A stretch of 64,000 bases of DNA from Blattamonas nauphoetae (lineage: Eukaryota; Preaxostyla; Oxymonadida): positions 50,098-114,097 of the forward strand of contig JARBJD010000247.1 of the NCBI GenBank assembly GCA_033064195.1. Direction: 5' to 3'. A model generated the notes under the pieces. The model saw nothing but the letters and a program-made list of their open reading frames with translations, had not been told where the DNA came from and made no database searches. This document shows, one piece after another, positions 53,232 to 63,528 of the stretch. Numbering within the stretch: the first letter of the stretch is position 1; the number at the start of each line of letters is the position of its first letter. The position numbers and the translations under genes are program-made.

Positions 53232-54920
53232 ATGAGAAGTATCAGAGCAAATCAATCCAAACCAACATCAACATTAATTGAACAAATTGAAGTGCAATCA
53301 TACATGCCAAAACAGTGGGATTCAGAACCACACGTGTATTCAATTCAAGAAGTACATCCAACAAATCCTCCAATACCGTGCAGAATCACAGACGAGATTG
53401 AAGTTCCATTGTGCTATGACGGACATGATGTGACTGAGTTTTCGAAGAGTCATTTACGAATAGATCTAACGATCACCATTCCATATGTGAAACCAACATC
53501 ATCCAGTTTGGGTCCGTATGTTGATGAAAATGGAATGTTCTTTGGTTACAAATCATCCTCGGATGCAATTCGAGATATGAGACTCGTCGACAGTCAAGGT
53601 AATATTATTGACAATTCACTACAGAATAATCACATCCATGAATCATTTCTTTATCACACATTCAAGTCACATGAAGAGAAAAACAACATGAAGCATTGCT
53701 ACAGTCTTTGGGAAAATGTTCAGAGAATGGATCCAAGTGTGTGTGGATTCTACTTTGCTCCGTTAAACACAGAATTTCAAACAATCACGAGAACAATTCC
53801 GTTGGTTATTCCATTTGTAAATTTGCTTCCACTGAGAACATTTGATCAGTATCCGAATTCCATCTTTGGTAATCTCCGGTTGAGATTTCATTTAACAACC
53901 GAATCACTTGTTTACTGTCCAATTCGGACATCCACAGTCATCCGAAAAACATTGGAAAACAGTCGCGAACAAAATCCGGATAAGTTGTTGATGAATCTTT
54001 CAGACCCAGCAGAAATGGACCTTCTGCGTGATGGAGAATTCTCAAATTTAACACAGGAATTTACACAAATCGGAAATCCAGTTCAACAATATAAGTCACG
54101 TAACAGTCCATCATCCTCAGGAATTTCAGAGATTTCTACAATGGAAGCAACCATCACTGTCCTTTCTTCATCGGTAGATAAAGCCACATCAATTTGCTAC
54201 GGATATCAAATCACAGATGCAACAAAACAATCACTCTTCAATACATATTCAAAGACTCTTTATGTTCTGAAAGCAGAAAGAATTGACACACAATCATTTC
54301 AATCAAAAGCGAATGCCATGGGAGTGAGATCAAACATCAGTATCAAACTCAACAATCTCATGAATCTGATGTGCTTATTCCCAGAACGACCTAACGAGTG
54401 TACAGTTTTCAGAAATCCTCAGTATGTTGGTCAATTCGAAATGCTTGGATCCAACTTCCCCAATTTCCCAATGTCAACAATCTCACCAGAGTTCTATCAA
54501 ATGATGATGGTGAACGGTGATTTCATTGGATGTTCTGCAACAGAAGAGTTCGAAAATTCCATTTGTTTACCTCGCACTTATTTCAACAAAGAAACAGAAA
54601 ATGAATATAAACGAAAAAGACCAGTGACAGACGCAACTTCTTTCACATTCATGGTGCCAACAGATCGAAGTGAAATCGCTGGTGGTGAAGAAGGTATTTC
54701 GACAGCAGAATCTGTCAATATTGTCTACAGAGGAACCCCAATCAAACAAGGTGAACTAGATCCATATTTCACATCAACTCCAGAAGGTCCTCCTCCACCA
54801 ATTCTCGCATTACATCAGGCAACATATTGGTTGTTCTGGATCGAAAATGGACAACCACGGGTGAGATATGTCATTGATCGACGACTCCAAGAAGCATATG
54901 AAGAAGTGAAGAGAGGTTAG
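53232..54920 (+). CDS. Capsid-type protein 2, double-jelly-roll-like
   Basis: 562 residues, intact, ending TAG-TAA-TGA. Parallels the preceding gene: EIEVPLCYDGHDVTEFSKSHLRIDLTI, a VIPFVNLLPLRTFDQ...SIFGNLRLRFHL...VYCPI block, and a C-terminal PPPPILALHQATYWLFWIENGQPRVRY that aligns with PAPILATTATTWWVLRFVNDEPKVEY. This is the better preserved of the two large capsid-type genes. Two such paralogues in tandem is unusual: Polintons normally have one double-jelly-roll major capsid and one smaller single-jelly-roll penton protein. It may form a mixed shell or have taken a specialised vertex role. Confidence 0.72.
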   Translation: MRSIRANQSKPTSTLIEQIEVQSYMPKQWDSEPHVYSIQEVHPTNPPIPCRITDEIEVPLCYDGHDVTEFSKSHLRIDLTITIPYVKPTSSSLGPYVDENGMFFGYKSSSDAIRDMRLVDSQGNIIDNSLQNNHIHESFLYHTFKSHEEKNNMKHCYSLWENVQRMDPSVCGFYFAPLNTEFQTITRTIPLVIPFVNLLPLRTFDQYPNSIFGNLRLRFHLTTESLVYCPIRTSTVIRKTLENSREQNPDKLLMNLSDPAEMDLLRDGEFSNLTQEFTQIGNPVQQYKSRNSPSSSGISEISTMEATITVLSSSVDKATSICYGYQITDATKQSLFNTYSKTLYVLKAERIDTQSFQSKANAMGVRSNISIKLNNLMNLMCLFPERPNECTVFRNPQYVGQFEMLGSNFPNFPMSTISPEFYQMMMVNGDFIGCSATEEFENSICLPRTYFNKETENEYKRKRPVTDATSFTFMVPTDRSEIAGGEEGISTAESVNIVYRGTPIKQGELDPYFTSTPEGPPPPILALHQATYWLFWIENGQPRVRYVIDRRLQEAYEEVKRG

Positions 54921-54940
54921 TAATGACAAAACACTTTTGA

Positions 54941-54953
54941 TTTTTTATTTTTG
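54941..54953 (+). promoter_or_regulatory. T-rich promoter-like motif of the last core gene
   Basis: TTTTTTATTTTTG, 12 bases before the ATG at 54966. Confidence 0.5.
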
Positions 54954-54965
54954 CTAAAAACAACA

Positions 54966-55376
54966 ATGGTCAAACGTTATTTCTCAATTCAGAATTCTCA
55001 CACTGCTCAACTCCCTCATGATTTTGTTAATTCAAGAAAACAAAAATACATCTATTTCCTTGACTGTAAACTCATCCATGTGAAGGAGGAGATCGGTGAT
55101 GCATCGACAGTCATCTCCAAAGATATTCCTCAGAACTTCACAATCCATGCTGATTGGATTCAGACTGATGCTCACAATGATTCATATGTTGCTTTCTGCA
55201 ACGAACAGATTGCGAAGCGAAAGAAGTGGGAATTAACTACTCGCCAATCAATTGTGAAGATCTGGTTCAAGGACAGTTCTGGTGAATCAATAGAGATGGA
55301 AACAACAGAGACAATCAATGGAAAAATAACCAAAGAGTACTATGAATTCCTTGTTGATCTAATGTTGGAATATTGA
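54966..55376 (+). CDS. Small Polinton protein, unknown (136 aa)
   Basis: Intact frame from the ATG at 54966 (MVKRYFSIQNS) to TGA. A mixed alpha/beta look with a Lys/Trp-rich C-terminal half (KRKKWELTTRQSIVKIWFKD...GKITKEYYEFLVDLM). Last gene of the capsid cluster, ending 39 bases before the right terminal repeat. Its size would allow a single-jelly-roll minor capsid or an accessory protein; neither can be supported from sequence. Confidence 0.6.
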   Translation: MVKRYFSIQNSHTAQLPHDFVNSRKQKYIYFLDCKLIHVKEEIGDASTVISKDIPQNFTIHADWIQTDAHNDSYVAFCNEQIAKRKKWELTTRQSIVKIWFKDSSGESIEMETTETINGKITKEYYEFLVDLMLEY

Positions 55377-55429
55377 ATGGTGAAAGAATATTTTTGAAAT
55401 TGTTCATTGAAGAAGGCAAAAATAACCGA

Positions 55430-55580
55430 AGAGAAGAGCCTTCCCACGTTCGTACGAGTCTCGCCAGAGGCTTCGAACTCTTTGTGAGAGCTTCCTATAG
55501 ACACCCCGATACTCCTTTGGGGATCGTTCTATCGCGATCCTTCTTAATGACTGCTGCTGGCGAATTCCTTGAAGGGTTAA
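55430..55580. other. GC-rich multi-hairpin cassette (right)
   Basis: Inverted twin of 39700-39850; the shared core GTCTCGCCAGAGGCTTCGAA is on the plus strand here at about 55463-55482. An incidental 74-codon plus frame (55373-55597) crosses it. Confidence 0.55.
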
Positions 55581-55625
55581 GTCTTGGGTGGGCATGATTT
55601 ACAGGCACATCTAAGTGCTGCCAAC

Positions 55626-55754
55626 ATGAACCCCGGGGACAATCTTTCGATCATCCGTCTCCAATCCAACCTCCAAATCGTTCTGCGCATCAGTCACCAG
55701 GGCACCATTTTGCCTGAGTATCTTGGAACATTACGTCGAGGGCTCAATACTTGA
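55626..55754 (+). CDS. 42-aa frame in the right terminal repeat
   Basis: Twin of the left-repeat frame at 39524-39652, with the same ATG and TGA. No promoter-like signal, no family. Confidence 0.25.
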   Translation: MNPGDNLSIIRLQSNLQIVLRISHQGTILPEYLGTLRRGLNT

Positions 55755-55854
55755 ACTTGGCCAACAACTCCTCTTCACATACAAATTAAAAAATCAGAAA
55801 GTTAAAAAAGTTTAACGTTTATTTTTAGATCACCCATATCTCAAGAACTACTGC

Positions 55855-55974
55855 TCAGATCACGCTGAAAACATCGGAAATGAACTCAGCAGATCGGGAT
55901 TGACCTTGGAAGAGGTTTGTGTGGTCAGTGCTCAAAATTGGATTTTTCAAACTTTGTCTGGATCTCCTCTTCAT
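55855..55974 (-). CDS. Micro-ORF (39 aa) in the right terminal repeat
   Basis: Single copy on the minus strand, identical to the two left copies and with the same T-rich signal before its ATG. Confidence 0.4.
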   Translation of the reverse strand: MKRRSRQSLKNPILSTDHTNLFQGQSRSAEFISDVFSVI

Positions 55975-56284
55975 ATACAAATTAAAAAAATCGATAAAAA
56001 ATAAATCAGCGTTAATTTTGAGATCACCCATAACTTCAGAAATACTTCTCAGATCACACGAAACACGTCGTATATAAACTTTTCAGACCGATATTAACCT
56101 TGTAAGAACAATTTTGGATGGTCTCAAAAATTAAGGTTAACTTTGAAAATTTCATTTTTTTATTACATCATATAGTGATGAAAAAAAGTGAAAAAAACAA
56201 AATCAACCAAAACAATCCACCAATACCACAGATGCATGGGGGGGTAGTGCACATCATTCTGGTGCATTCTGGGCGTGCCCCTGC

Positions 56285-56373
56285 TCCGTGGACTTGTGGA
56301 CCTGTGGACCTCCAAAAATAAAAACCAATTTGATTTCGCGATCCACCTGGGGCACCTGGGGCACTTTTGGACA
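56285..56373 (-). repeat. CCCCAGGT/GGTCCACA repeat, copy 5
   Basis: Inverted twin of the copy at 38702-38796. Confidence 0.8.
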
Positions 56374-56489
56374 GTCAATAGTCATTGGAAAACACTCATG
56401 AACTTCCGCACCAATGAAAAATCCACACAATCCACCACCGCCAATGTTCCTATCATTTTTATTCATTCTAAGTATGCCTCTGCTCATGT

Positions 56490-56573
56490 GGCCATGTGGA
56501 CTTGTGGACCGTGGACCTCCAAAAATAAAAACCAATTTAAAAAGCCGATCCACCTGGGGCACCTGGGGCAGTC
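56490..56573 (-). repeat. CCCCAGGT/GGTCCACA repeat, copy 6
   Basis: Inverted twin of the copy at 38511-38593. Confidence 0.8.
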
Positions 56574-56793
56574 AATAGGATTATCGAACGACTGCCAAAT
56601 GATCGTACCGATTGATCTGGTCCTGGATCAACTGAAATCAATTTTTGGAGCTCATTTTATCACAATAAAGTAAGAATTAGGTCCAAAATTCATCAATAAC
56701 GAAGAAGAAGGAAATGTGTGTTTTTGATGTCTAAATTCATTTATTCCGTGTTAACTGTGATCCTCGGAGGTATCGATTTTCGCCAACTATACT

Positions 56794-58045
56794 ACTTGTG
56801 GGAGATGCTCTGCAGGATCGACAGAACGTTCACCTGAATGAAGTCGAACGGGAATGACGACGGCGAAGCAAATATGAAGAAGCGTGACACGAGCGACGCA
56901 ATCAGCTGATCGGCGACTGTCCCCGACTGTCCTTTCGGGACGATCGTCATCAGGTGCAAGCTCAGCGGGAAGTTGTGGGAGGGCAACAGGGCGGACAGAG
57001 AGATGAGCGAGAAGTTTGATGTATTTGTTGATGTGATGAGTGGGCCGTCGAGTGAAAGACAATGTTGATGGTTGAAAGAGAGTATTTGGAGGATGATTGG
57101 GAGGAATCCCGTTTCTTCTGATAGATCCACTCAAAACCCGGAATTTCTCCTAAACCCGGAACATGGGGGTTGAAAGATACATATTGGGCAAACTAAGAAA
57201 AAAATAAAATTTGAGAATTATAGACCGACGCAAATCAGAGAAACCCTCAAAATACTGTATACAGCAACAATGCCTACATTTTTCTCAACTTTTTTGGATC
57301 GTTTCTCCACAACCAGCCATCCGTTTTGCACCAAATAAAGTGCATTGTTATCGTAAACATCTCGACAAAAGCTGCTCAAAAAATGAAAGATATTTTTTTC
57401 TAAGACTTTTTTCTCGAGAAAAATATGGGTTTTTTTCTATTTTCCCAAATATCCAGCATTTTTTCTCCAATGTTTTCTCAAATTGTTCGTTTCATCAAAA
57501 AAACGTTTTTGTGAAAATTTTCATCAAAATCGGTTCACAGGTTGTGAAGACATGACCAGTTCTCCTGATTCAAACAGGTCCAAAAGAGGTATTTTGAGGG
57601 TTTCTCTGATTTGCGTCGGTCTATAATTCTCAAATTTTATTTTTTTCTTAGTTTGCCCAATATGTATCTTTCAACCCCCATGTTCCGGGTTTAGGAGAAA
57701 TTCCGGGTTTTGAGTGGATCTATGAGCTGCCCCCATCTACACATTCTGGAGTTCGTTCTCGGCTTGTTTGTTTTTGCTTTGTTCTTCTTTGAGCTCTGTT
57801 TACCATCATTCTCCTTCTCTTTCGAGATCAGCCTTCGCAATTTCGAGTGTACTTGGCTTTGTCGATATGCCATTTCCCGTCGCTTATAAAACACCAAATT
57901 CCTTCTGGATTCGTTGTTCATTCATTTCATTTTGAATTCGAAGCGCATCTTCCTTTTTTCGTTCCAAAAGTCCTTCTTTTTCAGATGCTAGTTCATTTTG
58001 AAGATTGACGATGGCTTCGTGCTAAGATTTGGTTCATTCTATGTT
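56794..58045 (-). pseudogene. Coiled-coil gene remnant, right copy, split by the MITE
   Basis: Inverted copy of 37640-38290. The 601-bp MITE separates its Leu/Ser-rich end (56794-57121) from the coiled-coil part (57726-58045). Joining the sequence across the MITE, minus one TGA, gives the left-arm sequence, which shows the empty target site. Confidence 0.45.
57122..57722. mobile_element. 601-bp MITE, copy 2
   Basis: Same length and terminal repeats as copy 1 at 24442-25042 and in the opposite orientation. One clear substitution was seen between them (CATGTC versus CATATC near the 57548 region). TGA duplication at 57119-57121 and 57723-57725; the left arm near 37970 preserves the empty site. 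Confidence 0.92.
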
Positions 58046-58619
58046 TTCATGATGAAGTGATTCCAGATTTGCTATTTCCTCTTCCGATCGACCTTCGGTT
58101 CTGTACTTATCTTGTCGAGATCTCCGGTTTGAGTTTTGCGTTCCCTCTTCAAAATATGTGAATATGAGAACGAGATGATGACAGAAACATAAATGAATGA
58201 ATGAAATACTTTAGAATGACCTCCCCTTCAACTGAGATTCGTGTTTCATCGCTTTCTTATTCGTGCCCAACCATATTCGTCCTAATCTGTCCATTCAAAC
58301 ACCGTTCACGTGACTGTTCCGAACGTGTGAATCATTGAACTTCATTTCAAACAGTTCACAAACGTCTGATGCTCAGCAGAGAGAGACCTGGAAACCATGA
58401 TCCAAGAAAACAAGACAGACCTTCCTGTGAATAGTGGTGAGAACGGAAGGCAAGTAGTTTCACATATTTCAATTTGGAGAGTTTTATAATGTCTCGTTGC
58501 ACTGCTTATTTCTTCAGGGATGACGATTGTCGTGTGATGAGTGTTATCTGGGAAGATATAAAGATGAAACTGCTTGGAAATTGAAAAATCAAATCAAGAA
58601 CACACCGAGATGAGGAAAA

Positions 58620-59200
58620 TAGACTTTTCGTTCAGAGTCGAGATTGGAGGCGTGGAAGGAAGTTGATTAAAAGTCACCTCCAGAAGCTGGGCAGATACAG
58701 TGTTATCTGTGAATTGAGTGATTGATCGAAACAAAAAGAGTGTTTGGCACAGGTAAAGTGTCCGGATGAGTTCGGAGAGTGGAGGAAGTCATTCGGAGAA
58801 GATCACGAATTGACAGAATTGGAGATTTCACCAGTTAGACACAATGTAGTTGGAATAACAACATGAAACAGAATGTATCTGACGATATTGGAAAGGGACA
58901 TCGGAACGAGTGAGACGAAGGTGAAGGAGAGCGAGCTGTGAAAGAGATGGAAGATGAAGATGAGATGAAAGAGTTGGTACAAAAAACAATGTAACAAATG
59001 ACATCAAAAATGATGTAAGACGATCTGTTTTCGACATACAGGTGGTCGAGGAGGACAATCTTGACTAAGGAGTGAGTCTCCACCTCTTTGAGATCCTCAA
59101 CAGGATGGGGGTGAAAATGAGAATGATGCTCGTCTTCCCAAATCTGTTTGATAAAATATACAGGAACGAGAAGCTAAAGGAGAAGGAAGAGAAGGAAAGG
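58620..59200 (-). pseudogene. Unrecognised multi-exon gene fragment, right copy
   Basis: Inverted copy of 36535-37092 with the same coding blocks and the same frame break. Confidence 0.35.
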
Positions 59201-60090
59201 AGCCCTCCTTCGGAAGATGAACCATAAAAAGTTGGAGAGGTAAAATAGCGATTTCTCGCGATTGAGGTGTTGTAAAGAAAAAGAGACAAAATTTAGATAA
59301 AATGAATGTGTGTGAAGTGAAAGAAGGAATATTGTGAAGAGAAAAAGCGATCAAAAAGCTACACATACCTGACACGATCTGGGTCACTGACTGTCCCCAA
59401 AAACACTGACACGAGCCTTTTTCTCGATAATTATGATGAACTATGACCGCATTTTGTGACCACGCATTCTTCACACTTCCTTCCATGATATTTTTCAACT
59501 TTTAGTTTCTGAAAGTCACTATACATTGAGAAAAACGCTCATGTCAGTGAAATGTCACTGACTGACACTGGCACGATCATCCCTTAGAATTTCTCAGATT
59601 ATCCAAAAAGCCAAATTTCTATTATTTGTGATTAAAACTGTTAGAAAAGTCTTTTGGAACATGCGATACATCGCATTTTCATCTATGGATGGAGATCTCG
59701 ATCATCGGAAAACTGCAATTTCTCCGAGATCCGACCCATAATCAAAAATCTCATGTCAGTGACAGTCAGTCCAATTTCTCGTTTTTCGTGAAATCGTGTC
59801 AGGTCAGGCATGTATACAAGATATCATCCCTGAATCTCACAAATCGATCAACACGAAAACGAAGAGTCAAAACCGATATAAGAACTGACAGCGTGAGAGA
59901 AGAGAAAGATACAGATGAGAGACAAACGACAGGTGTGTATCAAATGCAAACTGAGCCTGGATGAAAGCCAGATCACGCAGAACTGAAATGCACGTGAGAC
60001 CGATCCCAAAATGGATCCTCCCGGCCGGTCGGCAAACAAATCAAGGACGCCTCCTCCAATATCAAACCAAGACGGAGATGGCTCTGATAC

Positions 60091-61352
60091 GTGCGCCCAA
60101 TTCGGAGTCGGAAATCCAAGGATCTGTCGAGCCACATTCTCCATTGCGGATTAACACCGACAGTTGCTCTCCTGCGCCAGATGGAATCATCGGATATTGA
60201 CTACCAGATTCAGCAATTATATGGCAGCTTGAGTATGTGCATTTTAAACAAGGATGAATGTACAGCTGAACTTCGAAACCAAATGCGAGAAAAATGGGAA
60301 CGAGAGCGGAAAAAGAGGGAACAGCGGAAACAAGAGTACTCTCAACAACCAACTTTAGACTATTTTCCTATTGGACTAGGCGGAGGAGGAGCACAATTGA
60401 GAGACGAGAATGGTCGGATCGTCATCGCAAAAGATGTACCTTCTGGTCGTCAGTCCACAATCAACAATCATCCCACTCATGAAAAATCCCAATTGAACAC
60501 AGTACCTGCTGACAGAATCCCCCCAGCAGGATAGACAACCTCACAAAGAGGGACCAACCGTCCGATAACGCGCCTTGCCGATGGAGAAGAGAGAAATGGT
60601 CACTGATGCTGTTGAACGTGTCACAGATAATGTTCCAAGTGGAAACATGAAGAAATTGGAGTAAGAAGTCGAATTGTCGAGATGTGCGTCGAGATCAAGC
60701 GGCAACTCGAAAACGGATGATTGTGATAGAGAAAGCCCTATTTCGCGAAGAAGAGCGAAGAATGGAAGAGTCTGCACGGAATTACAACCTGTGCGGACGG
60801 AAAGGGGGAACAACACCGCTGAAAAGACGAAACGGGAAGATCACGTCATTTCTACGTGAAGGCGAGCTGAAACGGAAGAAGCATGAAGTGGGGAACGAGG
60901 AAAGGGAAGTGGAGGAGATGGGAGGGATGGTGAAGGAGATAAGATGTAGAGAAAGAGGGATGGGAGAGAAGAGCGAGATTCGGAAGAGACAATCGTTGGA
61001 ATTCAGGAGGAGCTTCGAATGCAAATTGAAGAGAAGAAGAGAGCGAGAAGAAGAGAGGAAGAAGGCGAGACAGGACGAGGATGAAGAAGAAGGGGATGGA
61101 GGTGTGATCTCTCATTTCTTCATCATTTTTCTATTTCTTTCTCTTCTATCACAGAACACCACTCCTCACAAACAACGAGGGACGATGCGAATCAACGGCG
61201 AGCCGGTCCAATCTCTCTCTCTCAGACGACTCAAACCAAGCCCACAATCACCGTTCTGGATCCAGTTGTGGTGGATTCAACTCGAGAAGAGAAGCAACAG
61301 ACACAACAACAGAAGGAGTTCATGGTGGAGGATGGAGGAGAGCAGACATTGA
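60091..61352 (+). pseudogene. Coiled-coil gene with GGGGAxLRDxxG motif, right copy
   Basis: Inverted copy of 34324-35587. The first part ends in a different frame because a C-run is 6 instead of 5 (near 60520). In the coiled coil a G and an AG are missing near 61005-61045, replacing about a dozen residues before the frame is regained. The two copies thus differ at protein level, arguing against strong constraint on both. Confidence 0.4.
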
Positions 61353-62062
61353 ACGAGGACACAGTCGATCCGGATATATTGTGTGTCTCGTAGAAACATG
61401 ACAAGCTACGTCGAGTGAAACAGGCACGAGGACGGCCGAGATCGACAGAGGAAAGAAAGAAGGTACACTTCCCCTCGCGATTCTTGTTCTAGCACCTCTT
61501 CCTCCGCAGAAAGTGATTCGGAATGTGTCCCGTCGTGTGTCTCTTTCTGTTCCTAATACACTCGTTGTAGTCGTGCAGACCAATACGCTCAGAGAAGGAA
61601 GAAGCTCAGACAAAAATACAAGCTGAACCCGCCTTGAGTGACGAACTGACACACAAAGAAGATGAACCCACACGACAAGCGGCGAGGGATATAACAGACA
61701 GCCAATGCTATCAGAGATTCACGAATGAAGTGGCAGCAGAGAAGCGAACTACGAGTTTACAACTCTTCTTCGGCTAATCTGGTGTGTATGTGATCTCACA
61801 TTTATTAAAACCACATTTATCCCGTTCAAGTTGCTCTGTTTTGTTTTAAAGGTGATCAGGAGAGAACGTTTTGAGAGTTTAGTGTTGATCGAACCATCAA
61901 AAAAGGAAATTACCCTGATCGAACTTGATTCATCCTTTTAGCTTCTGATTCGAAAAAAATGAACGTAGAACTGAATTTTGCGTTGTTGGAATCATGCTAC
62001 ACATCGTATCACGTCATCTACATTCTTTTTTGAACGGAACCCTCTCATCGCCTAATTAAGCG

Positions 62063-62098
62063 CCAAAACCCGTGTCCTACGATAGGACACGGGTTTTG
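62063..62098. repeat. Hairpin, right copy
   Basis: CCAAAACCCGTGTCCTA, loop CGA, then the complement; the A and T runs are each one shorter than in the left copy, keeping the stem paired. Confidence 0.8.
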
Positions 62099-62379
62099 AG
62101 GAGGACATGCCGACCCAAGCCAAAATGATAGTGTTCTGGGGGCATGGTAGTGTCGTTTCACCGGATGGAGGTCATTGTGCTCTTTGAACAGATCTTTGAG
62201 TCGGAAATGGGTTGATCAAAACGATTTCTCTCTTCCTCCACAATATCTCAATTCAATAAACAGATTCTGGTAATAATGGCATCGAATATGAATTGACAGA
62301 AAAGGCGAGGGTGTATGTCGGAACCAGGTTGACAAAACTATGATGGTGGTAAAGAATGACAATGGAAGGCACAATATGT

Positions 62380-63060
62380 CGCTTCTTCCTCTTGAATTTC
62401 ATTTTGTCTTCCTTCTGAAGAATATATTAGGTGTGTTTCTGCTTTTCTTTCTTCTCTTCCATTGTTCTCGCCTCTACTTTCATTGTCCTGAACTTTCTGT
62501 TCTTCTTGCTTCTTGACATGTTTTGTCGATTCTTTCGTTTCTTCACCGATTGATTCGGTCACTGTTTGGTTTGAAGAGCTTCAATAAGTGCCACAGAGTG
62601 TTCCAGACTTTCTTGATCTTTCTGGGTTCAACTGTCGTTCCTTCCTTTGGCTTCACGACTGTCCTCGACTCTTTCTTCTTCGCATCTTATTCCTTCTTCC
62701 TTGCTGTTCTATCCCTGCTTCTTGACTCTTCTCTTCAGCAACTTTCGCCCTCTGCTCAAATCTCTTTTTACTCCCTATCCAATGGTGGACAGAGAATATA
62801 TGAATGAGGAGGGGTAAATAAGAGGAAAAAGTGGTTAAAAGTGATAAAGTGAGAGGTACAAACCGATGGCAACAGACTTCCATCCTTTTCGAAGTAGGGA
62901 ACAATAGGTCCATCATTTCGGAGGATCCCTTGAAAACATTCTGACTCCGTTTTCTTTCAATACGACGAGTGTCGATCGTTTCTTTTCAGATAAGACGGCA
63001 TCCGACAGCGCGAATGTGCAGCTTTCTTGCATGTGGATGAATTACTTCCATGATCCTGTG
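62380..63060 (-). pseudogene. Basic coiled-coil gene fragment, right copy
   Basis: Inverted copy of 32600-33290. The G-run indel here lets the frame continue as QEAGIEQQGRRNKMRRR instead of stopping, so the two arms disagree on the reading frame. Confidence 0.4.
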
Positions 63061-63528
63061 AGAGATGGAAGTATCGTGACGAAAGTGGCAAAAGAAGAAC
63101 AAAGAGAGAAAACACGATTCATGACGACTCAAACCGTTGTGAGAATGGTCACCTCTGGAATCGGCAGGAAGCAGAATTGACGATGTAAAAGTGGTCCATA
63201 TCAGAAATGAGACCTTCGATTCACATAAAAGTGAGAGATAAGCCGTAATATCGAACCTTTGTTGAAATGTGGAAGGAACTGTAACCCACAACTCGTGGCG
63301 ATTGGACGGTCGATTGGACGGTCGACTTGACGACCGTCAATCAACAGATCGATAACATACTCAGGATTTGGTATGAAACAATTGAGGGGAACTCAAAATA
63401 AGAGTATGAACGCAACGTCCAGTGTCGTCCAATGTCGTCCAATGGTGGGTGGATCAGGACGTTTGTCGTGTTATTCTATTCATTTGGTTTTGAAAAGATT
63501 GAAGAAGTGAAATCTGGATGAAATGTTA

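Larger units (their letters stand above)
38289..56793. mobile_element. Polinton/Maverick element, about 18.5 kb
   Basis: A self-synthesising DNA transposon with protein-primed DNA polymerase B, retroviral-type integrase, packaging ATPase and capsid-type genes. The proposed ends AGTATAGTTGGC...GCCAACTATACT fit the AG...CT termini usual for the group and give an 18.5-kb element with ~1.4-1.6-kb terminal inverted repeats. The ends are inferred: homology between the flanks continues outward for at least 6.6 kb, so no break in similarity marks them and no direct target duplication can be seen. The coding core (39864-55414) is AT-rich with short intergenic gaps. Confidence 0.85.
55415..56793. repeat. 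Polinton right terminal inverted repeat
   Basis: About 1.38 kb, carrying one micro-ORF unit, the 42-codon frame, the multi-hairpin cassette and two inverted CCCCAGGT repeats (56285-56373 and 56490-56573). Confidence 0.7.
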
